From the NCBI GenBank assembly GCA_964611755.1, contig CAZTBB010000006.1:1-64000 (forward strand): a stretch of DNA of 64,000 bases, written 5' to 3'. Source of the stretch: CAZTBB01 sp964611755 (GTDB taxonomy: Bacteria; Pseudomonadota; Alphaproteobacteria; Micavibrionales; Micavibrionaceae). A model generated the notes under the pieces. That model was not told the origin of the DNA, searched no databases, and saw only the letters and a program-made list of their open reading frames with translations. Below are positions 44,875-55,200 of the stretch, one piece after another (positions within the stretch are counted from its first letter, which is position 1; the number at the start of each line of letters is the position of its first letter). A program made the position numbers and the translations under genes.

Positions 44875-45971
44875 ATTTCACTGAACTCTTTTATATAGTC
44901 CAAAAGAAGGGCGTTTTCTTCTTCCGTACCAACCGAGATGCGGATGCAGTTTTGTGCCCCGGGGGCGGCTGAAAAATCCCTTAAGATCATATTGCGCTGG
45001 CCCGTATAGGCCATAAAGCCCTGCGCGTCTGTCATCTCAACAAGAATGAAATTGGTGGATGATGGGTAGACATGGTTCACGCATTTTAAATCCTTCATAG
45101 CGGCGATGAGTGCATCACGGCTTTGTTCCAGCTTTTTGATGTTCTCGCGCGCAATGGATTGAATCTCGGGTTTGAGGATAAGTCTGGCGGCCTCGATTGT
45201 TGCCTGTGGGATCGGGTATGCATCAAGCCCTTTATCGCGCATCAAAGAGATAAGCGCGGCATCACTGTTGAGGGCAAAGCCAATGCGCATACCGGCCAAG
45301 GAATAGGCTTTGGAGAGGGTGCGCAAAATAATCAAATGCGGATTATCGTTAAGCAAGGCAATGAGTGAGTCTTCCGAATTAAATTCGGCATAGGCTTCAT
45401 CCATAACGACCATGGCGTGGCCTTTGAGCTCTTCGGTGATGCGAACAAGTTGGTCATGCGGAAATACAGTGCCTGTCGGGTTGTTGGGTGAGCACAGAAA
45501 GACCAGCTTGATGTTGTGATCCGGGTTTTGAGCGGTTTGAATAATGTCATCAACATTCAGGAAAAAATCACCCTGTTTTTTGATGAGGGGCACATCAACG
45601 ACGTTGGCTGAGGGCATCATATCGGCATCTACTTTGTACATGCCAAATGTCGGGGATGAAATCAGGATGGAATCCTGATGCGGCTCAACAAAGAGCTTGG
45701 TGATCACAACAATCGCTTCGTCGGCGCCTCTGGACATCATGATATGATCGGGTTGAACACCATAGAAATCAGCAAATCCATTCAGCATTTCTGCCGGTTG
45801 CGGCTCAGCGTAGCGGTTATACCCCTCTAGGCCCGGCAGGGCGTATGGGTTTTCATTGGCATTCAAAAAAATTTTCTTGGCCGTTTTGTCGCCTTGCATG
45901 CCCGCCGATACATATCCTTGTACCTGCAGAAGGTGCGCGCGCAGATGTTTTTTTACGTTTTGTTCCATCAT
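44871..45971 (-). CDS. hisC: Histidinol-phosphate aminotransferase
   Basis: A PLP enzyme of histidine synthesis transferring the amino group from glutamate to imidazole acetol phosphate; relatives also act on aromatic substrates. It has FLNANENPYALPG, SRGADEAI, CSPNNPTGTVF, DEAYAEF, the PLP lysine in RTLSKAYSLAGMRIGFAL and the C-terminal RISVGTEEEN. The start is uncertain: ATG at 45971, 45968 or 46004 and a frame to 46061; none has a well-spaced ribosome site. I choose 45971 by comparison with family length. Confidence 0.85.
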   Translation of the reverse strand: MMEQNVKKHLRAHLLQVQGYVSAGMQGDKTAKKIFLNANENPYALPGLEGYNRYAEPQPAEMLNGFADFYGVQPDHIMMSRGADEAIVVITKLFVEPHQDSILISSPTFGMYKVDADMMPSANVVDVPLIKKQGDFFLNVDDIIQTAQNPDHNIKLVFLCSPNNPTGTVFPHDQLVRITEELKGHAMVVMDEAYAEFNSEDSLIALLNDNPHLIILRTLSKAYSLAGMRIGFALNSDAALISLMRDKGLDAYPIPQATIEAARLILKPEIQSIARENIKKLEQSRDALIAAMKDLKCVNHVYPSSTNFILVEMTDAQGFMAYTGQRNMILRDFSAAPGAQNCIRISVGTEEENALLLDYIKEFSEI

Positions 45972-46133
45972 CTGACTTATAGGGGATTGCAGGAGGGATG
46001 TCATCCCCGAAAAACACAAATTCTGATTGAAATACAGAGTTTTACGTGGATAAAAATGCAAATTTTTACCCTATATTTACCTGCGAATGACATCCTAATA
46101 TATTCAATGGGTTATATCGCATCATGGAAAGGC

Positions 46134-46150
46134 ATAGACCATCGGTCTAT
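46134..46150. promoter_or_regulatory. Palindromic candidate operator upstream of the beta-oxidation operon
   Basis: ATAGACC-ATC-GGTCTAT is a perfect 7-bp inverted repeat with a 3-base centre, 67 bases before the thiolase start. Its size and GACC/GGTC half-sites are like TetR-family operators that control fatty-acid degradation genes. No such regulator is encoded nearby. Confidence 0.45.
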
Positions 46151-46216
46151 ATCGTTATAAACTACTAAAAAAATTATTGATTTGATCATTACACATAACT
46201 TTTCGGAGGTTCTCTT

Positions 46217-47344
46217 ATGCAAAAACCAGTCGTTATATGCGGATTTAAGCGCTCACCTATGCATTTTGCCAATAAAGGTGATTTGGCCGGTGTAAGGCCG
46301 GATGATATGGCCGCCCATGTGATCAGTGATTTGGTGAAAGCGACAGGTGTGAACCCCGAGGATATTGAAGATCTTCTTATGGGGTGTGCATTCCCCGAGG
46401 CCGAACAGGGCTTTAATCTGGCGCGTATTGTTGTGAATATTGCCGATCTGCCGATCAGCGTAGCGGGCGCGACCGTAAACCGTTTTTGCGGATCATCCAT
46501 GACATCGGTGCATATGGCGGCCGGTGCCATTCAAATGGGCGCAGGCGAGGTGTTTATTGCGGCCGGCGTTGAATCTATGAGCCGTATCCCGATGGGTGGT
46601 TTTAATCCGATGCCGAATCCGGCTTTGGGAGAGAAATATCCGCAAGCTTATATGTCGATGGGAATTACAGCCGAAAATCTGGCCGAGAAATACTCTATTT
46701 CACGAGAGCAACAAGAAGTATTCGCAGCGGGATCCCATCAAAAGGCGGCTGCGGCGGCCAAAGGTGGTAAGTTCGATGATGAGATTGTGGCCATTGGTGA
46801 TGTGAAGGTGGATGGGACAATTCGTGCCGAGACCACGGCTGAAACATTGGCCGGTTTAAAATTGGCTTTTGATGAAAATGGAACAGTAACGGCCGGAACA
46901 GCCTCCCCGCTAACGGATGGCTCTGCGGCTCTGATTGTCGCCTCGGAAGAGTATGCGGATAAGCATAAATTACCAAAGCTGGCGCGTATTAAATCGGTGG
47001 CTGTGGCAGGTTGTGCGGCTGAAATTATGGGGATTGGCCCAGTACCTGCAACCCAGAAAGCGTTGGAGCGTGCAGGTCTTACGATCAAGGATATTGATTT
47101 GATCGAACTCAATGAAGCGTTTGCCGCGCAAGCGCTCTCGGTTCTCAAGGAGCTTGGCGCTGATGAATCAATCGTAAATCTTGATGGAGGGGCGATTGCG
47201 CTTGGCCACCCTCTTGGAACATCCGGAGCGCGTATCACAGGTAAGGCGGCAAGCCTGCTCGCGCGTGAGGGGAAGAAATACGCGCTGGCGACTATGTGTA
47301 TTGGCGGCGGTCAGGGGATCGCAACCATTTTAGAAGCGATTTAA
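46217..47344 (+). CDS. fadA: Acetyl-CoA C-acyltransferase (3-ketoacyl-CoA thiolase)
   Basis: Final step of beta-oxidation, thiolysis of 3-ketoacyl-CoA. The 375-residue protein has the nucleophilic Cys in VNRFCGSSMTSVHMA, GGVES-type AAGVESMSRIPMGG, NEAFAAQAL, the base His in GGAIALGHPLGTSGAR and the second Cys in ATMCIGGGQG. GGAGG lies 7 bases before the ATG. First gene of a three-gene operon. Confidence 0.93.
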   Translation: MQKPVVICGFKRSPMHFANKGDLAGVRPDDMAAHVISDLVKATGVNPEDIEDLLMGCAFPEAEQGFNLARIVVNIADLPISVAGATVNRFCGSSMTSVHMAAGAIQMGAGEVFIAAGVESMSRIPMGGFNPMPNPALGEKYPQAYMSMGITAENLAEKYSISREQQEVFAAGSHQKAAAAAKGGKFDDEIVAIGDVKVDGTIRAETTAETLAGLKLAFDENGTVTAGTASPLTDGSAALIVASEEYADKHKLPKLARIKSVAVAGCAAEIMGIGPVPATQKALERAGLTIKDIDLIELNEAFAAQALSVLKELGADESIVNLDGGAIALGHPLGTSGARITGKAASLLAREGKKYALATMCIGGGQGIATILEAI

Positions 47345-47389
47345 GGGATTGAATTTAGTCAGACAAACAAACAGGCATTCGTAGGTTTT

Positions 47390-48469
47390 ATGGCCGAACA
47401 GCAAATTGCAAAAGCGTTGGGGATTGGCGAAGGGGCGGATATTTCAGATACAGCCTCCATCGTCATGAAGAAGATCAGGCAATATATTGCAGCATCAAAG
47501 GCGAGTGGTGATGTCTCGAAGGCCTCTGTAGAAAATGCAACGCTTGAAAAATTTTACAATGTCTTTTTCACGCAAAGCTCGAGCTGGGCCAATTTGCAAA
47601 AGGCAAAAATGAGTCATATTGAAACGCATCCGGATACGCAATCTCTTCGCAAAGCCGCCAAGCCCATGAAAGAGAAGCTAAAGAAACGGTTATTGGATGC
47701 CGGTTTATGTGTCATGCAACTCGACCGCGTTGAGGGGTATATGCGCAAACAGGTGGATGCGTATGTGGCCGAGGCGGGGCAGGGGCAAAAGATGCAATGG
47801 TCGAGTGATTCCGACAAAATTTTGGAAAAATATGTGACTGAATATCATGCATTGGTGGCCTCCAATGCTGAACTGTCCAAGGCTGTAGCGGCTTTGGAGG
47901 ATATAGATGGAAGCCTCGATGCTCTGCCAGGTGATGTGCAAACCAAGGTTTTACGCCATTTACGAAGCCGCGATTTTGATAAGGCCAAGGACGTGGTCAG
48001 CGGCGCAAAAGATGATGCGAGAACCGCTGCGCAGACATATATCCATGCGGTAGAGGCCAAACAGGCCGTTCTGGTTGGTAGGGATGAGAAGCTTTATGCC
48101 AGTTTGAAGGAGCCGCGCCTGATCATGGATAATCAAACAAAAGAGATTGAGCAAAAGAAAGATTATATTGCCAAATATACCAAACCGTTCATGGAGCATA
48201 AGATTGACCAAATCGATCATCTTAAAAACAAGCTGACCCTGGTGGGATCACTGGATCATTTGATGACGCTCTATGTACAGCTTGTGCGCGGTTTGGTAGA
48301 GCCATTTCAAGGATTGCCCGAGGTCAGAGAATATGAAGCCAATGTGCTGAATAAAATTAAGCATATGTTAGATGCACAGTTTCAGGAAATTGATGTGATC
48401 TTTGAGCGTCAAAAAGAGATTTTAGACTTGTTTGATGAGCGTATGCATCAAATCAGGCAGGTAAAATAG
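47390..48469 (+). CDS. Helical protein of unknown function between fadA and fadB
   Basis: A 359-residue soluble protein, almost entirely helical and Lys/Glu/Asp/Gln-rich, with long amphipathic stretches consistent with coiled coil or a helical-bundle fold (for example EIEQKKDYIAKYTKPFMEHK). There is one cysteine, in AGLCVMQL, and no catalytic motif I recognise. It lies 45 bases after the thiolase and 22 before the multienzyme gene, so it is part of the beta-oxidation transcript. It could scaffold or regulate the two enzymes, but only position suggests this. Confidence 0.72.
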   Translation: MAEQQIAKALGIGEGADISDTASIVMKKIRQYIAASKASGDVSKASVENATLEKFYNVFFTQSSSWANLQKAKMSHIETHPDTQSLRKAAKPMKEKLKKRLLDAGLCVMQLDRVEGYMRKQVDAYVAEAGQGQKMQWSSDSDKILEKYVTEYHALVASNAELSKAVAALEDIDGSLDALPGDVQTKVLRHLRSRDFDKAKDVVSGAKDDARTAAQTYIHAVEAKQAVLVGRDEKLYASLKEPRLIMDNQTKEIEQKKDYIAKYTKPFMEHKIDQIDHLKNKLTLVGSLDHLMTLYVQLVRGLVEPFQGLPEVREYEANVLNKIKHMLDAQFQEIDVIFERQKEILDLFDERMHQIRQVK

Positions 48470-48491
48470 AATAAACAAAAGGGAGCTAGAA

Positions 48492-50906
48492 ATGAGCATT
48501 AATAAAGTCGCCGTGATCGGAGCCGGTTTGATGGGAAGCGGAATTGCCGCGCAGATAGCCAATGCAGGCTTGCCGGTTGTTTTACTGGATATTGTGCCAC
48601 CTAAACCCGAAGAGTTTGGCGGTGATCGCTCGGCCTTTGCCAAAGGGGCAATCCAGAAAATGCTCAAGGCCGATCCTGCGCCTTTTATGCATAAGCGCAA
48701 TGCCAAGTTGATTACGCCGGGCAATCTGGAAGATGATATCGAGCTGATTGCCGATTGTGATTGGATTGTTGAAGTGGTGTTGGAGGATCTGAGTGTAAAA
48801 CACAAAACCTATCAGCTTTTGAACAAGCACCGAAAGAAGGGCTCTATCATTTCATCAAATACATCCACTATTCCTTTGCATAAATTGGCAGAGGGGCAGG
48901 GAGATGATTTTGCTAAAGACTTTATGATCACACATTTCTTCAACCCGCCGCGCTATATGCGTTTGCTTGAGCTGGTTACCAGTGAACATACACGCAAAGA
49001 TGCTATCGAAACGGTACGTCGCTTTTGTGATGTTAATTTGGGTAAGGGCGTTGTGCAATGTCATGATACGCCGGGCTTTATTGCGAACCGTCTTGGCGTG
49101 TTCTGGCTGACGGCCGGAATTAATGAGGCAATCAACCAGAATGTATCCATCGAAGTTGCCGATGCGGTCATGTCAAAACCTGTGGGTATACCCAAGACAG
49201 GTGTTTTTGGTCTGGTTGACCTTGTGGGGATTGATTTGATGCCAAAATTGGCTGACTCACTTTTGTCAACTCTGCCGGATGATGATGAGTATCGTAAGAT
49301 TTTCAAAGATTATAAATTCGTCCATGGATTGATTGAGGCTGGTTATACGGGGCGTAAAGGCAAAGGTGGTTTTTATCGTCTTGATCCCGAGGCCAAGGGG
49401 GCGCGGGTGAAGCAAGCCTTGCGCATTCAAGCGGATAGCTTTGATGAAAGCCATTACGTGAAAGCAGAAAAGCCATCGGCTCTTGGCTCTGTTGCGGCCG
49501 GAAGAAAAGGGCTCAAGGCTGTTGTCACATCGGATGATGAAGGCGGTCGCTATGCATGGAAGGTGCTTTCACAAACATTGGCTTATGCCGCCTCTCTTGT
49601 TGGGGAGATTGCCGATACGGTCTTCGATATCGATGAAGGAATGAAGCTTGGCTATAATTGGAAGCAAGGCCCGTTCGAGATGATTGATGCGCTTGGCGCC
49701 AGCTGGTTTGCCGAGAAGCTCAAGGAAGAGGGGATTGCTGTTCCTGAAATTGTCGAAAAGCTTGGTGATGGAACCTTCTATAAGGTTGAGGATGGCGCGC
49801 TGCATTTCTTTGGGCGTGATGGAAACTATCACAAGGTTGAGCGCCCCGATGGCGTGCTTCTCTTGCGTGATATCAAGCTCTCATCCGAGCCGGTAATGCG
49901 TAATGGTTCGGCGAGTGTCTGGGATATTGGTGATGGTGTTCTATGTTTTGAGAAAACATCCAAGATGAACACATTCGACGATAAAACCTTTGAAATGCTT
50001 AACAAGGTGATTGCCACCATTGGTGATGGTAAAGGCGATTATAAGGCGCTTGTTGTCTATAATGAGGCCACCCATTTCTCGGCCGGTGCTAATCTTGGCT
50101 TGGCTTTGTTTATGATGAATATCGCGCTCTACCCGCAGGTGGAGCAGTTTATCGGCATTGGCCAGAAAACATTTATGGATATGAAATATGCCCCATTCCC
50201 GGTTGTCAGTGCTCCTAGTGGCATGGCTCTGGGCGGTGGATGCGAAGTGCTGCTTTCTTCCGATGCTGTGCAGGCGCATGCAGAGACATATACCGGTTTG
50301 GTTGAGGTCGGTGTTGGCGTCATCCCCGGATGGGGCGGCTGTAAAGAGATGATTTTGCGCCTCATGGAGCGTGAGAAGGCACAATATGATAAGGCCACGG
50401 GCGGAGAGACGCTGTGGTTCTCGCCAAAGAATACGCCCATGGGCGCCGTGCGTAAGGCGTTTGAGGTGATCGGCACGGCGACGGTTGCAAAATCGGCGCA
50501 TGAGGCGATTTCTATCGGGTATTTCCGTGAGAGTGATGGTGTGACCATGAACCGCGATCGCTTGCTTTATGATGCCAAACAAAAGGCATTGGAACTGGCC
50601 AAGGATTATACGCCCAAAGAAAAGGTCGAAGATATTCGTCTTCCGGGGCCGACCGGTAAATTTGCGCTGGATATGGCTGTAGCTGATTTGCGCAAATCCG
50701 GTAAGGCAACGCCTTATGATGTCGTTGTCTCGGGCTTGCTGGCCGGTGTTTTATCGGGCGGGGATGATGCCGATTGGACAAAGCCTGTCAGTGAAGATGA
50801 TATTCTGGCGCTTGAGCTGAAACAATTCTCGGCTCTTATCCGCAATGAGGGATCGTTTGACCGGATTGAGCATATGCTGACGACAGGCAAGCCTCTCAGG
50901 AATTAG
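48492..50906 (+). CDS. fadB: 3-hydroxyacyl-CoA dehydrogenase / enoyl-CoA hydratase multienzyme
   Basis: An 804-residue bifunctional beta-oxidation enzyme. The order of domains is the dehydrogenase first: NAD-binding VAVIGAGLMGSGIAAQIANAG, then FFNPPRYMRLLELV and a second helical dehydrogenase region. The C-terminal part is a crotonase domain with HFSAGANLGLAL for the oxyanion hole and SGMALGGGCEVLLSSD. This order is the reverse of E. coli FadB and is common in Alphaproteobacteria. GGGAG precedes the ATG. It forms the trifunctional pathway with the upstream thiolase. Confidence 0.93.
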   Translation: MSINKVAVIGAGLMGSGIAAQIANAGLPVVLLDIVPPKPEEFGGDRSAFAKGAIQKMLKADPAPFMHKRNAKLITPGNLEDDIELIADCDWIVEVVLEDLSVKHKTYQLLNKHRKKGSIISSNTSTIPLHKLAEGQGDDFAKDFMITHFFNPPRYMRLLELVTSEHTRKDAIETVRRFCDVNLGKGVVQCHDTPGFIANRLGVFWLTAGINEAINQNVSIEVADAVMSKPVGIPKTGVFGLVDLVGIDLMPKLADSLLSTLPDDDEYRKIFKDYKFVHGLIEAGYTGRKGKGGFYRLDPEAKGARVKQALRIQADSFDESHYVKAEKPSALGSVAAGRKGLKAVVTSDDEGGRYAWKVLSQTLAYAASLVGEIADTVFDIDEGMKLGYNWKQGPFEMIDALGASWFAEKLKEEGIAVPEIVEKLGDGTFYKVEDGALHFFGRDGNYHKVERPDGVLLLRDIKLSSEPVMRNGSASVWDIGDGVLCFEKTSKMNTFDDKTFEMLNKVIATIGDGKGDYKALVVYNEATHFSAGANLGLALFMMNIALYPQVEQFIGIGQKTFMDMKYAPFPVVSAPSGMALGGGCEVLLSSDAVQAHAETYTGLVEVGVGVIPGWGGCKEMILRLMEREKAQYDKATGGETLWFSPKNTPMGAVRKAFEVIGTATVAKSAHEAISIGYFRESDGVTMNRDRLLYDAKQKALELAKDYTPKEKVEDIRLPGPTGKFALDMAVADLRKSGKATPYDVVVSGLLAGVLSGGDDADWTKPVSEDDILALELKQFSALIRNEGSFDRIEHMLTTGKPLRN

Positions 50907-50913
50907 ATTTTAT

Positions 50914-50943
50914 TTGACATAATATCTTAATTTGCAGTATGCT
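50914..50943 (+). promoter_or_regulatory. Promoter of the TsaE-like gene
   Basis: TTGACA (50914-50919), an 18-base spacer, TATGCT (50938-50943). The ATG at 50951 is 7 bases beyond the -10, so the transcript may begin at the start codon. Confidence 0.6.
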
Positions 50944-50950
50944 CTTTGCC

Positions 50951-51457
50951 ATGAGAGTGACGGGCAAGCTTCCAGAAGAGATTAGTTTTGAATTCAACCT
51001 GAAAAGTAAGGCGGATACGGCTCGCCTTGCACAGGCTTTCGCAAAAGTTGTTTCACCCGATCTGGGGTTGGAGCGCTCCATAACGCTCGGCCTTTCAGGC
51101 GAGACAGGAAGTGGCAAAACCCATTTCTGCAGATCATTTTTTGACGCGCTTGGCGTGAACATATCCGTAGAAACTTTAAACCGTGATGTTGTGCGCAAAA
51201 GGGTTGGTGACGTGGCGGTGGAGCATGCCGATCTGCTTGATAATCCTGAATACACCCCCAAAGGATCAAGTGCGGCATTGGTCAATATTTTCGCGCTTGA
51301 GCATTATGAGCAGAGTGACTTTATGCCGGATATATCGGTTGAATTTACCAAGGGTTCCGGGGGGCAGAGGGAAGTTACTCTGACCTGTGATGATGATTTG
51401 GCTGACCAGCCTGAATTCCGGCAATTTTTACAAGACGCGGCAGATTTGCGTGTGTAA
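50951..51457 (+). CDS. TsaE-like P-loop ATPase
   Basis: A 168-residue protein with Walker A LSGETGSGKTHFCRSFFDALG, the position and spacing seen in TsaE, the ATPase needed for the t6A tRNA modification. The part after the P-loop diverges: TsaE usually continues with SPT(F/Y), while this one reads VETLNRDVVRKRVGDVAVEHAD. It may therefore be TsaE or a related P-loop protein. ATG 50939 is an alternative start but falls within the promoter -10. It has no ribosome site. Confidence 0.6.
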   Translation: MRVTGKLPEEISFEFNLKSKADTARLAQAFAKVVSPDLGLERSITLGLSGETGSGKTHFCRSFFDALGVNISVETLNRDVVRKRVGDVAVEHADLLDNPEYTPKGSSAALVNIFALEHYEQSDFMPDISVEFTKGSGGQREVTLTCDDDLADQPEFRQFLQDAADLRV

Positions 51458-51466
51458 AATACACAC

Positions 51467-52096
51467 ATGAATCGCTATATTGATCTTTATTGTGAACGTT
51501 TGGAACCTGGCCTATGGGCGGAACCTGTCAATGCGGTTACGAATATTTCCTTTTTTATTGCGGCTTTAATGGCCATAATTCTGGCACAGCGTGAGGGTAA
51601 GCTCTCGGCGGGGCCTATGGTTTTAATTGCCCTGATTGCAATTATCGGAACGGGCAGTTCCCTGTTCCATACGCATGCGACCGTTTGGGCGATGCTCTCG
51701 GATTCCATTCCGATTTTGTTTTATCAGATTGCTTTCATTATTTTATACGCGCGTTTTGTCATGGATTTAAGCTGGCTGAAGGTCGGGGGTATTTTTGCGG
51801 CCTTTATGGCTCTGACCATCGGTATTTACCAATTGCCGCATGATCTTTTGAACGGCTCATTGGGCTACGCACCGGCTTTATTATTCCTGAGCGGTTTTGC
51901 GCTGTGGCATCTTAAACATGTGGCGCAGGAAAAGTATATTTTATTCTTGGCGGTGGCGACTTTTACTCTGTCCCTGACCTTTCGCTCCATCGATATGATG
52001 ATGTGCGATAGTTTTCCTCTGGGAACGCATTTCATGTGGCATATTCTGAATGGTGTTGTTCTGTATTTAACAACGCGGGCCTATATCAAAAATTGA
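51467..52096 (+). CDS. Ceramidase-family (CREST) membrane protein
   Basis: A 209-residue protein with about seven hydrophobic helices. The alkaline-ceramidase/CREST pattern is visible: ECERLEP-type YCERLEPGLWAEPVNAVTNISFF at the start, GTGSSLFHTHATVWAMLSDSIPI with Ser, His and Asp metal/catalytic residues, and GTHFMWHILNGVVLYL with two His near the end. Such enzymes hydrolyse amide bonds in lipids using zinc. The bacterial substrate is unknown. Ten bases after the TsaE-like stop and no ribosome site; probably coupled. Confidence 0.85.
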   Translation: MNRYIDLYCERLEPGLWAEPVNAVTNISFFIAALMAIILAQREGKLSAGPMVLIALIAIIGTGSSLFHTHATVWAMLSDSIPILFYQIAFIILYARFVMDLSWLKVGGIFAAFMALTIGIYQLPHDLLNGSLGYAPALLFLSGFALWHLKHVAQEKYILFLAVATFTLSLTFRSIDMMMCDSFPLGTHFMWHILNGVVLYLTTRAYIKN

Positions 52097-52115
52097 GCGT
52101 GGACTAATAATTTAT

Positions 52116-52145
52116 TTGACATATTGCAAGGTGTTTTTGTAAGGT
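52116..52145 (+). promoter_or_regulatory. Promoter of the PEPC-like gene
   Basis: TTGACA (52116-52121), 18 bases, TAAGGT (52140-52145), about 100 bases before the start codon. The leader contains a GCTGAAGCC / GGCTTTACAGC imperfect hairpin near 52158-52190. Confidence 0.5.
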
Positions 52146-52243
52146 TTGGTCTACGGGCTGAAGCCTGAACATTTATGGCTTTACAGCTCAAAATAAATGA
52201 TTAAAAAAAAGCTGTATCAATCAGCTCTGGGGTAAAAAAATTA

Positions 52244-55200
52244 ATGAGTTCAACCGCGGCAGATTCAAGCCTGAGCAAACAGCAAAGCGACGTGCAGGAA
52301 TGGCAAAAAGCATTTCGCAAGCAATTTGATGAGCTTCTCAAGAAAAAATCACCCTCTCTTTATCGTGATCTAGATCAGAACAGCGAGGCGGTGATTGAGC
52401 GGATTCTCACCCGGGCACTTAGTGATGAGGGTAACCTCGAGGGTAATCTGGATGAATTGGTTGAGCTCGCGCGCATTGACTTGATAGATTCGCATCTACA
52501 ATCTGTTGTCTCGCCCATCGCCTCACAGGTTGCCAAAATAAAGGGCCTGAAACAATCATCATTGGCCAATACCATTCGTCTGATGCAACAGGCCGGTATG
52601 AGCGCAGAAGACGTAAACCGTCTCGTTTCAAAAATTCGATACATCAAAGTCGGAACACCGCATCCAACAGAGCATTTATCCCTTGATCAGGGGGTTCCTC
52701 TGGCGCGAGAACAGATTGATGCCCTGTATACGGGGGATGGCAAACGCCTGAAAAAGGCCGTTGAGCGCATGTTTGATGTACAAATGGCCGCTACGGGGAA
52801 GAGCAATGTTATTGATGAGATGGATCTGGATAACCAAGAGGCTATGATTCACCGTGAAGGGCGCGATATCTTCGAAGAGAACTATGAATATTTGATGCGA
52901 TCATTGTACAGGGACGGGTCTTTGGTGCTCACTGATAGTGAAGATTTCCACATGGATACGGGCCGCCGTACATGGGGGATTTTTGATGCAGATGGTAAGC
53001 CCAATGCCGAGCATTGGGCATTGATGGCCAAAATTGCAACAACAACAAAAGCCGCCTATGAGGACATTATCTCTTTGATGGAAAAGGGTGGGTATGGCAA
53101 GGATGAGCTAGCGAAAGATTTGCGGGAATATTCCCAGAAAATTTCAAAAATTTATGAACGTGCCCGGGCTGTGACCAGGGCTCTGGCACATCCGCCCAAA
53201 GGTCAAAGCCGTGATGAGATTTTGATTGAATCACAAAATGTATATGAATCATTGTTGGATGATCTCAAGAATTTTTATGACGATTACAATCAAGGCCTGT
53301 CTTTTTATAGAAACGCCCTGCAAAAATTGCTAAACCTGTCTTTGTCTGAGCGTGACGTTGAAAAGCAAATCAATCTGGCGCGTGCCTATCGCCGCTTGCG
53401 GCGTGATGGCTTTGCTCTGGAACGTGGACAAACACGCCATGGTGATCCGGTCAATCAAGAAATTATTTCAAATCTGTTCCAGCATCAGCCCTTTTTGAAC
53501 CTAATGGAACAAAGCGGCCTGTTTAATGACCATGAATTAAAGCAGCTCTTGGGTTATGATTATTTAAGCGAGGCGCAGCAGAATAAAATTCAAAAGCGGA
53601 TTATTGATCATGCCAAGTCCGATGGCGCGTTTAAAGAGCGGATGGGAGCGCTGATTTTAGAGGCGAATCCGCTGGATATCCGCTCGGATGGGTATCCGGT
53701 GCAAACCTATTCTTATTTGATGCGCTGGCAGTTGCGCAAATTATTCCCGTATAAATTTGGCGCTGCCGTTATCTCGGATGCAGGGCGTTTTGCTCCGGCA
53801 CGTCAGGATTTTGTGACGCGCATGTTGGGTATGGATGATATCCGCCATATGCCTTTGAATGAGGACCGCAGCACATTGCCTGTGCAACCTGCTCTCAAGC
53901 GCAATTTCGTGAAGGCAGGCGGCGTTGATAATCTGGCCGCACGCCAAGCCGCGCGCCAGGAATTAGAGCTTCATATTGATCATGAGGACGGATTTTTAAT
54001 AATGCGCCCCTGTAGCGATGCCGAGCGCGCCGCCGGTTCGGGAACACGTATGGAGGCGATGGACATGTTCCGTGAGGCTGTGCGCTTGTCCTATGAGATC
54101 GGTATGCCGGTCGAGGTGCAGCTTGGCGGAGGTTTGTCGATAAACCGTTTTGGCGGTGATACATCTATTCCACGCCGCATCATGGCACAAGAAGCCAAGC
54201 GCATTGCGCAAGAACGCGGAGAGGCTTTGTCGTTTGATGACCCAAAAGATGCTGCTGTGCTGCACTCGGTGATGCGCATGGCCTATACCGAGCAGGGCCG
54301 CGCCAAAAGAATTTACAGCGCCTCGCCAACACAAATAGCCAACACGTTGGAGGCGATGACAGCCGATATTTTACAAGATGTTCTCGAGCTGACGGGTGTT
54401 GTTAAATGGGATACGTTTATCGAGAATAACCCCGCACCAGGCCATGTGTCCAAAGAGCTTTATAATGACATGATTGATACACACCATGCCTTCCGCTTTT
54501 GTGTGGATGGGGACGGCGAGGTTGTAACCAATAAATGGGGGCGCAAGACAACGAATCCAACATTGGTAAGTTTGATGAATTTTGGAGCACGCCCGGCATC
54601 AAAATCCGGTACGAAGGAACTGACGGATGTGCGCGCGATTGAAGACGACATTCGCCATTATATTGCACGTGATCATAAGGCCGGTTTTGGAACGGGTCTG
54701 GCTCTTTCACGCTTGCATGAAAAATTTGTTCAGGGCCGGCGCACGAAAGCCCAGATTGATGAAATTATTGATCATCCTGAATGGCGTTATAATATTTGGA
54801 CAAAGAATCTATTTGATGCGTGGCGTTCGAATTATAGCCGCAATTTCCAGCGCCTAAAGCATGATAAATCACTGGATTGGACATTTGATAAGGCTCTTGA
54901 GGTCGCAAGATCCGTATCTTTTACTAAGAATGAAAAGGGCCAAAATCAAATTCAATTTGATCATCATGGCGGCCGTGTTTCACCCGAAGAGGCCTACGAG
55001 GCTTATCGTTGGTACGATCGTCTTTTGATGTTGGCTTTGCATGAGGCGGCCTTGAATAATCCCGGTCAGGATGGGATGAATTGGCATGATGATTTGGAGG
55101 CTATAATTCGGTCCCTTCGTCCGGACGATAATGCTCTTGATTTTGCCCCTGGGCCAAGAACGCGTGCGCGTTATCCGTCCGTATCGATCATGAAAGAGGA

